A stretch of 20,467 nucleotides of DNA from Tissierellaceae bacterium (GTDB lineage: Bacteria; Bacillota; Clostridia; Tissierellales; Tissierellaceae), in assembly GCA_029264075.1 (NCBI GenBank), contig JARICQ010000137.1, positions 1 through 20,467 of the forward strand, written 5' to 3'. The notes beneath the pieces are model-generated. The model saw only the letters and a program-made list of their open reading frames with translations, had not been told where the DNA came from and made no database searches. Made by a program: the position numbers and the translations under genes. Shown one piece after another: positions 14,895 through 20,467 of the stretch (positions within the stretch are counted from its first letter, which is position 1; every line of letters starts with the position of its first letter).

Positions 14895-15401
14895 ATGACT
14901 ATATTTGTACTTATTTTACTTAGTCTGATTAATTTTTTGATACAGACTACTATATTTCCATATATAAGCATATCCGGGGTTGTTCCAAATACAGCCCTTA
15001 TTCTAATTATATGTATAGCCATATATAAGGGCAGATATTATGGAGGTTTTTTTGGATTATTCATTGGCATCATCCAAGATATACTATTTAGCTCTGTAAT
15101 AGGAATCAATGCATTTATATATTTTTTCTTAGGATATCTTACAGGCATAATGGAACACAGACTGATAAGAAGCAATATAGTTGTACCCGTCTTGTTTTCG
15201 ATTAGTGGAGTTGTATATTACAACTTTCTTTATTATATCTTTATGTACATCTTATCTAGGAACATACCATTTTTATCCTTTACTAGAAATATTATATTGA
15301 TAGAATTAATCTACACTGCTATTTTATCCATCCCAATTTACAAGGCCTTTGAATATAAGTTTAGAGAGCCAACTATAAGTTTCGGAAATAGTAAGAGGTG
15401 A
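14895..15401 (+). CDS. mreD: Rod shape-determining protein MreD
   Basis: MreD is the multispanning membrane partner of MreC in the elongation complex; its exact mechanism is unclear. The 168 residues are strongly hydrophobic, with about five or six membrane segments. The segment KGRYYGGFFGLFIGIIQDIL in the first half matches the GxxxGFxxGLxxD(I/L) signature of the family. The ATG has GAGGGG upstream, within the end of mreC, and the stop is 4 nt before the PBP gene. Identity rests on topology, this signature and its place in mreBCD. Confidence 0.93.
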   Translation: MTIFVLILLSLINFLIQTTIFPYISISGVVPNTALILIICIAIYKGRYYGGFFGLFIGIIQDILFSSVIGINAFIYFFLGYLTGIMEHRLIRSNIVVPVLFSISGVVYYNFLYYIFMYILSRNIPFLSFTRNIILIELIYTAILSIPIYKAFEYKFREPTISFGNSKR

Positions 15402-15405
15402 TTAT

Positions 15406-18400
15406 ATGAAAAAGATCAAAAAAATATTTAATAGATACAATGTACTCTCAGTTGTCATATTGGTGCTTTTAGTAGCCCTATCCCTCAGACTTGCCAGTCT
15501 TACAATAGTAAAGGGAGATTACTATAGGGAGATGTCAGACACTAAGAGGCTTAAAGAAATCCAGGTTACAGGTCCACGTGGAGAGATAAGGGATAGATAC
15601 GGCAGACTTCTTGCTGGAAACAAGCCTAGCTTTACAGTACAAATTTCAAAGGATGAATTAAGTATAAAGGACAAGGCTAGGAAGAATGAAATATTACTTG
15701 GCCTTATAAGGCTCTTAGAGGAGGATGGAGTTAGCTATATTGACAGCTTTCCTATAGATATAAATGTCTTTAAATATAAGGAACTTAATGCTAGCAATCA
15801 GATAATCCTTCCAAGTGAAAGAATAATAGACATAATAGTTGAAAACAATTTACTTAGAGAAATAATAGCCTTAAAAGAATTTCAAACTAGTAAAGAGGAT
15901 CATTTTGATTTCTCTATGCTAGATAGGGCCATATATATCTTAGATGAAAAAGAAATAGAAATATCAGACCCAGCATCTCTTGATCAAATAGTAGGAGGAA
16001 TTGATCAAGATAGAATAATGATAAGAAAATTAATTGATCATCCAATAGCTAGGGAAAAGGTATATAATCTACTCCATAGCAAGAACTTAGTAGGGAATAT
16101 ATATCTTGAAGAATATTCCATATCATATGATGAGGAATATAAGGATATAAAAAACGATTTAATGTATTCCTTTGAAGATGTAACTATGGAATCTTCAGCA
16201 AAGGATGATTTTGTAAATATTGTTAAAGAAACTTCTTTGGAGAGCTTGCTCGATCTTACTAAGGTAGATGAGGAATCCAAAGAGGTATTTGCACCAGGTG
16301 AAAAACTTATAGAAATGTTATCTCAAACTAGAGATGTGCCCATAGAAGTTGAATTTAGTCAAGACTACAATATAGTATATAATTATACTGGAGAAAATTT
16401 TGTTAAAAAACCTATAGAAGTCTTGATTGATATAGCTAAAGAAGAAGATATTCTAGAAGAATTCATAACTGATGACGAAATCAAATTTTTGGCCCAAGAA
16501 CAATTGTTGGAAAATGGTATAAATACCAAGATATCTGTTTCAAAAGAATTTGAATATGCTCCTATAAACAACAAAAATAATTGGCTGGGACAAAACAATA
16601 TAACTGAATATACTAGTGATGAAGAGGTATTTGAAAAGTTAAAAGAAACATACGAAATAGACGATTCAATAAGCAAGTATGAGTCTCGAGCAATATTATT
16701 TATGCATGAAAAATTAAACAAGCAGGGGCATATGGCTTACCAGCCTATAAATATAGCCTATGGAATCAAAGACTCAACAGTAGCTCAAATCGAAGAAAAA
16801 TTGGTAGAATACCCAGGTATCAATATATCTATTGAGCCCATAAGATATTATCCAGAAGAAAGTATGGCCTCCCATATACTAGGGTATTTAGGAAAGATCA
16901 GTCAAAGTGGAGAAATAAAAGAATATGTAGATGAAAAAGGATATTCTCCAAATGATATAATAGGAAAGACAGGCATAGAGGAGAGCTTTGAAGATGTACT
17001 CAGGGGAGAAAGTGGAATAAAGAAAGTTGAAGTAGATGTATTTGGAAATACTACAAATGTACTTTACTCTAAAAAGTCAATCCCTGGAAATAATGTCTAC
17101 CTCACAATAGATAGCAAGCTTCAAAAGGTTGCTGAAGAAGCACTGGAAAAGAATCTAAAGGCTATTCAAAGGGGAGGAGTATATGAAAGTGAATGGGGGA
17201 ATTACAATATAAGGAAGGCATATAGGAACGCAACTTCAGGAGCAGTAGTAGCCATAGATGTCAAGACTGGAGAGACTCTTGCAATGGCTAGTTATCCTTC
17301 ATATGATCCAAACTTGTTTTCAACTGGTATTTCAAGCTCAGATTGGATGAGTCTTTTTCCAAAAGATGAAAGAGATCCATTGGCACCAAGGCCTCTCTAC
17401 AATGTCGCTACACAGACAGCAGTGCAGCCTGGCTCTGTTTATAAGATGGTAACAGGTCTTGCAGGATTGGAAGAGGGGATTAGCCCCAACAAGTATATAA
17501 ATGGTAGAGGATATGTAGAAATAGGAGATCAGACAATGGGATGTTGGATATGGAACCAGAGTAGGGGCATGCATGGAAACGAAAACCTATATGACGCACT
17601 CAGAGATTCATGCAACTATTACTTTTATAGCTTGGCACTTGGAGAAAATCAAAGAACAGGACAAGATATAGGAGTTAAGGTAGAAATAGAAGACATAGTA
17701 GATCTTTCAAAAAAACTAGGCCTAAATGACAAAACAGGTATAGAGATAAATATTCCTAGTGAGTATTCGGGTGGAGTACCAAATCCACAGAGAAAAATAA
17801 TACTTGCCAAGCAAAGACTTAGCAATTATTTGAAAAAAAACATAGAAGAGTACCTAAAAGATGGTATAATTAAAAATGAAATAGCAATAGATAAGATGAT
17901 AGAAGAAATCGTATCTTGGATGGAATATGATGTTCCTCTTACTCGTGGAAAAGTATTTGAAAACCTAGAGTCTATGGACATAGATGCAAGTATAGTACTT
18001 CCAGGCAATAGAAGTAGTCTCACAGATACAATCAAATATGACTACTTGAATTTTGCAGGATGGAATATATATGATACATTACAAGTTACCATCGGCCAAG
18101 GCGAAAACTCATACACGCCCATTCAAATGGCAAATTATATCTCTACAATATCCAATGGAGGATATAAGCACGATGTTACTTTGATAAAAAACGTGAAAAG
18201 CTACAATAATTCACAAATTGTATTTGAAGAAGAGCGTGGGTCTGATAGAATTGACTTAAATAACTATGGAAATCTTGAACATATCAAAAAAGGAATGTTA
18301 GAAGTAACTACACGAGGTACTGCAAAATCAATATATCAAGGTTTTCCAATCCAAGTAGGTGCAAAGACTGGAACTGCACAGAAGTCTGGAGTAAATCCTG

Positions 18401-18609
18401 TAACAGGTCAAAACTATGATGGCTTTGCTTGGTTCGTTGCCTTTGCTCCATATGATGAACCTGAAATAGCTATAGCTACTGTTATATTTCAAGGTGGAAG
18501 TGGAGGAAACGCAGGGCCTCTTACTAAAGACATAATAGGAGAGTATTTGGGACTCAACGCAGTTCCAAATAAAGATCTACTGCCTCTTAAATCTAGTTTA
18601 GTCCAGTAA
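15406..18609 (+). CDS. mrdA: Penicillin-binding protein 2 (class B transpeptidase), enlarged form
   Basis: This monofunctional D,D-transpeptidase should act in the elongasome with MreBCD and a RodA partner, crosslinking side-wall peptidoglycan. The 1067 residues begin with a short cytoplasmic tail, one membrane helix (about 13-33) and GPRGEIRDRYGRLLAGNKPSF (56-76), the start of the dimerisation region. The next usual PBP2 block, YPGINISIEPIRYYPEE, comes only at 469, so some 300 residues of acidic, helix-rich sequence are inserted. The transpeptidase domain has S677-V-Y-K680 (SxxK, catalytic Ser677), S735-C-N737 (SxN) and K987-T-G989 (KTG). A second insertion of about 90 charged residues (793-885) lies between SxN and KTG. 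E. coli PBP2 is 633 residues; several Clostridia have PBP2 proteins near 1000. The gene is directly downstream of mreD. Confidence 0.95.
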   Translation: MKKIKKIFNRYNVLSVVILVLLVALSLRLASLTIVKGDYYREMSDTKRLKEIQVTGPRGEIRDRYGRLLAGNKPSFTVQISKDELSIKDKARKNEILLGLIRLLEEDGVSYIDSFPIDINVFKYKELNASNQIILPSERIIDIIVENNLLREIIALKEFQTSKEDHFDFSMLDRAIYILDEKEIEISDPASLDQIVGGIDQDRIMIRKLIDHPIAREKVYNLLHSKNLVGNIYLEEYSISYDEEYKDIKNDLMYSFEDVTMESSAKDDFVNIVKETSLESLLDLTKVDEESKEVFAPGEKLIEMLSQTRDVPIEVEFSQDYNIVYNYTGENFVKKPIEVLIDIAKEEDILEEFITDDEIKFLAQEQLLENGINTKISVSKEFEYAPINNKNNWLGQNNITEYTSDEEVFEKLKETYEIDDSISKYESRAILFMHEKLNKQGHMAYQPINIAYGIKDSTVAQIEEKLVEYPGINISIEPIRYYPEESMASHILGYLGKISQSGEIKEYVDEKGYSPNDIIGKTGIEESFEDVLRGESGIKKVEVDVFGNTTNVLYSKKSIPGNNVYLTIDSKLQKVAEEALEKNLKAIQRGGVYESEWGNYNIRKAYRNATSGAVVAIDVKTGETLAMASYPSYDPNLFSTGISSSDWMSLFPKDERDPLAPRPLYNVATQTAVQPGSVYKMVTGLAGLEEGISPNKYINGRGYVEIGDQTMGCWIWNQSRGMHGNENLYDALRDSCNYYFYSLALGENQRTGQDIGVKVEIEDIVDLSKKLGLNDKTGIEINIPSEYSGGVPNPQRKIILAKQRLSNYLKKNIEEYLKDGIIKNEIAIDKMIEEIVSWMEYDVPLTRGKVFENLESMDIDASIVLPGNRSSLTDTIKYDYLNFAGWNIYDTLQVTIGQGENSYTPIQMANYISTISNGGYKHDVTLIKNVKSYNNSQIVFEEERGSDRIDLNNYGNLEHIKKGMLEVTTRGTAKSIYQGFPIQVGAKTGTAQKSGVNPVTGQNYDGFAWFVAFAPYDEPEIAIATVIFQGGSGGNAGPLTKDIIGEYLGLNAVPNKDLLPLKSSLVQ

Positions 18610-18645
18610 AATATTAATTATTCGATATTGGGGGGTAGTTATATA

Positions 18646-19275
18646 ATGAAAGATGATCTAATATCTTTTAAGGGCATAAAAGAAGGTATTTTCATAGATG
18701 TACATGGGGATGATCTTGAAAAAATCAAAGAACAAATAGCTAAAAAACTAGAAAAAGACTATGATTTCTATAAGGATACAAAGTTAATAGGCATCAAGGG
18801 AGATGAATTATCAGAAGAAGAATTAAATGAAATAAAACTGATACTAAGATATAAATACGATTTAGATATATTGGATATAGAAATCCCTAGAAACATTTTA
18901 AAAGAACCAGCAAAAGAAGAAGAGTTTGATATAGAATGTGGAATGACTAAATTTGTGCATGGTACACTTAGGTCAGGTCAAGTAGTTGAATATCCTGGAA
19001 ATATAGTTATAGTTGGAGATGTCAATCCTGGTGGTCTGATTCAAGCAAGGGGAAACATAATAGTACTTGGAAGCCTAAGGGGTGTAGCCCACGCAGGTAT
19101 AGATGGGAATTTAGATGCGATAATTGCCTCTTATAATCTTCAACCTACTCAGATTAGAATTGGCAGGATGATTGGAAGACAACCAGATGACGGTATGAAA
19201 TCATCTAAGTTTCCTGAATTAGCCAAAGTTAAAGGTAAGGAATTGATTATTGAACCCTACCTACCAAACAAATAA
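18646..19275 (+). CDS. minC: Septum site-determining protein MinC
   Basis: MinC inhibits FtsZ assembly away from mid-cell and is recruited to the membrane by MinD. I use ATG 18646, with the G-rich site GGGGGGT (18630-18636) upstream; the in-frame TTG at 18628 lies before that site. The product has 209 residues. The N-terminal half is the FtsZ-binding domain. The C-terminal half is the beta-helix that binds MinD, recognisable by repeated Gly turns (YPGNIVIVGDVNPGG, ARGNIIVLGSLRGVAHAG, GNLDAIIASYNLQPTQIRIG). It lies 36 nt after the PBP gene with no terminator between, so shape and division genes are probably co-transcribed. Confidence 0.95.
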   Translation: MKDDLISFKGIKEGIFIDVHGDDLEKIKEQIAKKLEKDYDFYKDTKLIGIKGDELSEEELNEIKLILRYKYDLDILDIEIPRNILKEPAKEEEFDIECGMTKFVHGTLRSGQVVEYPGNIVIVGDVNPGGLIQARGNIIVLGSLRGVAHAGIDGNLDAIIASYNLQPTQIRIGRMIGRQPDDGMKSSKFPELAKVKGKELIIEPYLPNK

Positions 19276-19293
19276 ACAAGGGGAGGCAAATAA

Positions 19294-20106
19294 ATGGAAA
19301 ATGAAAAATTAGGTACTGCTATAGTAGTTACATCGGGAAAAGGCGGTGTAGGAAAGACTACTACTACAGCAAATTTAGGTACAGGAATAGCGAAGCTTGG
19401 AAAATCTGTAGTAGTGCTTGATGCAGATATTGGACTTAGAAACCTCGATGTTGTCATGGGTCTTGAAAATAGAATAGTCTATGATATAGTAGATGTTGTA
19501 GAAAAAAACTGTAGGTTAAAACAAGCCCTAATAAGGGACAAGAGACACGAAAAGCTGTATCTACTTCCTGCAGCTCAGACAAAGGATAAGGATGCTGTGA
19601 GTACAGATCAAATGCTTGAACTTGTAAATGAACTTAAGAAAACACATGATTATATAATCATAGACTCACCAGCAGGGATAGAGCAAGGATTTCAGAACTC
19701 AATAGCAGGAGCGGATATAGCCATTATAGTAACGACACCAGAGATATCTGCAGTAAGAGATGCTGACAGGGTAATAGGACTTTTAGAATCCAAAGGATTA
19801 CATAATCCAAAACTCATAATCAACAGAATTCGTCAAGACATGGTTAATCGCGGAGATATGATGAATATGGAAGATATTGAGGACATACTTGCAATAGACC
19901 TTATTGGAATAGTTCCAGATGATGAAAATATAGTTATCTCGACTAATAAGGGAGAGCCAGTAGTTGAGGACGAGGATGCTATGTCAGGCAAGGCATATAG
20001 AAATATTAGCAGAAGACTAATAGGCGAAGAAGTAGAACTTCTAAACTTGGATGTAGATGAAGAAGGAAAGTTCAGCAAAATAATGAAGCTGTTATTTGGC
20101 AAATAG
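19294..20106 (+). CDS. minD: Septum site-determining protein MinD
   Basis: MinD is a membrane-binding ATPase of the ParA/MinD family that carries MinC to the poles and, with MinE, oscillates or forms gradients. The deviant Walker A motif SGKGGVGKTT has the signature Lys16 and the P-loop Lys21. VLDADIGLRNLDVVMG (about 41-56) and the IIDSPAGIEQG block near residue 127 are typical. The C-terminus (FSKIMKLLFGK) is the amphipathic membrane-targeting helix. The 270-residue length is normal. The start has GGGGAGG upstream, and minE follows after 11 nt. Confidence 0.97.
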   Translation: MENEKLGTAIVVTSGKGGVGKTTTTANLGTGIAKLGKSVVVLDADIGLRNLDVVMGLENRIVYDIVDVVEKNCRLKQALIRDKRHEKLYLLPAAQTKDKDAVSTDQMLELVNELKKTHDYIIIDSPAGIEQGFQNSIAGADIAIIVTTPEISAVRDADRVIGLLESKGLHNPKLIINRIRQDMVNRGDMMNMEDIEDILAIDLIGIVPDDENIVISTNKGEPVVEDEDAMSGKAYRNISRRLIGEEVELLNLDVDEEGKFSKIMKLLFGK

Positions 20107-20117
20107 GGGGTGTATTC

Positions 20118-20396
20118 TTGGATCTTTTTAAGATGTTTGGTAGAAAAAAAGAGCAGAGCAAGAATGTAGCAAAGGAAAGGTTAAGGCTGGTACTTGTACA
20201 TGACAGATCGCAGTTCTCACCAAAAGTTCTGGATATGATAAAAACTGATGTGATTAAAGTCATATCTAAATATGCAGAAATAAATGAAGAGGAAATAGAT
20301 ATAAAGCTTACAAAAATGAAGAGGGAGAAAAATGGTGGGTCTATGTCAGCCTTAGTTGCTAATATCCCCATAATAAAAATGAAAGACCCAAAATAA
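20118..20396 (+). CDS. minE: Cell division topological specificity factor MinE
   Basis: MinE stimulates MinD ATPase and releases MinCD, setting the mid-cell zone. The start is TTG 20118, supported by AGGGGGTG at 20105-20112 and by the resulting N-terminus MDLFKMFGRKKE, the amphipathic membrane-targeting sequence of MinE. The internal ATG at 20133 would delete it. The 92 residues contain the MinD-stimulating segment AKERLRLVLVHDRSQFSP and a topological-specificity domain ending in IDIKLTKMKREKNGGSMSALVANIP. The presence of MinE separates this organism from bacilli that use DivIVA/MinJ. A terminator follows. Confidence 0.95.
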   Translation: MDLFKMFGRKKEQSKNVAKERLRLVLVHDRSQFSPKVLDMIKTDVIKVISKYAEINEEEIDIKLTKMKREKNGGSMSALVANIPIIKMKDPK

Positions 20397-20406
20397 TAAA
20401 ATCAAT

Positions 20407-20433
20407 AAAACTCTAACTGCAGTTAGAGTTTTT
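20407..20433 (+). terminator. Intrinsic terminator after minE
   Basis: A perfect 26-bp palindrome (20407-20432, AAAACTCTAACTG and its complement) ends in five T at 20429-20433, 10 nt after the minE stop. The stem is only moderately GC-rich, so some read-through into the gene that begins 20 nt further on is likely, all the more because no promoter is evident between them. Confidence 0.75.
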
Positions 20434-20452
20434 ATATTATATGGAGGAAAAG

Positions 20453-20467
20453 ATGAAAAAGAAAACA
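20453..20467 (+). CDS. Start of an unidentified gene, cut by the right edge
   Basis: An ATG at 20453 with a strong GGAGG (20443-20447, 5 nt spacing) opens a frame encoding MKKKT to the window end. Five codons cannot identify it. In related genomes an ftsW/rodA-type flippase or polymerase gene often follows minE, which would complete the elongasome, but that is inference from gene order only. Confidence 0.6.

Overview
The window is a gene-dense, AT-rich stretch from a low-GC, anaerobic, Gram-positive-type bacterium. It most resembles the Clostridia/Tissierellia part of the Bacillota. The reasons are strong GGAGG-type ribosome binding sites with some TTG/GTG starts, a six-gene Rnf operon in the order C-D-G-E-A-B, and a maf-radC-mreBCD-pbp2-minCDE cell-shape and division cluster that includes minE. 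Every gene I can support lies on the + strand. I see no insertion sequence, prophage, CRISPR array or defence genes.

Layout. (1) 1-5211: a 5'-truncated polA, then coaE, a membrane-anchored lytic transglycosylase and an orphan peptide-type ABC substrate-binding lipoprotein, all closely spaced. (2) 5212-5722: a promoter and tRNA-Leu(GAG), a very long perfectly palindromic terminator, then about 300 bases without a recognised gene. That stretch carries a 20-nt tandem repeat and an extended -10 promoter for the next operon. (3) 5723-10661: rnfCDGEAB, the membrane complex that couples ferredoxin:NAD+ electron transfer to ion translocation, closed by a clear terminator. (4) 10705-11660: a small NusG-domain-II membrane-anchored protein and a Gx-transporter-type integral membrane protein. 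(5) 11677-20433: maf, radC, mreB, mreC, mreD, a 1067-residue class B penicillin-binding protein, minC, minD and minE, ending in a terminator. The first five codons of another gene, probably cell-wall related, run off the right edge.

How they work together. Region 3 is the energy-conserving module of a ferredoxin-based anaerobe. RnfD and RnfG both carry the TGAT-type flavinylation motif, so they need an ApbE flavin transferase that is not in this window. Region 4 encodes two poorly understood envelope proteins that may act with such extracytoplasmic redox or flavin chemistry (inference). Region 5 is an elongasome plus division-site-selection operon: MreBCD and PBP2 for lateral wall growth, and the Min system for septum placement.

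Most of the window is conserved housekeeping DNA and I found no clearly new system. The items most worth a second look are the NusG-II/Gx pair beside rnf, the two large insertions in PBP2, the tandem repeat and possible leaderless mini-ORF in front of rnfC, and the 46-bp palindrome after the tRNA.
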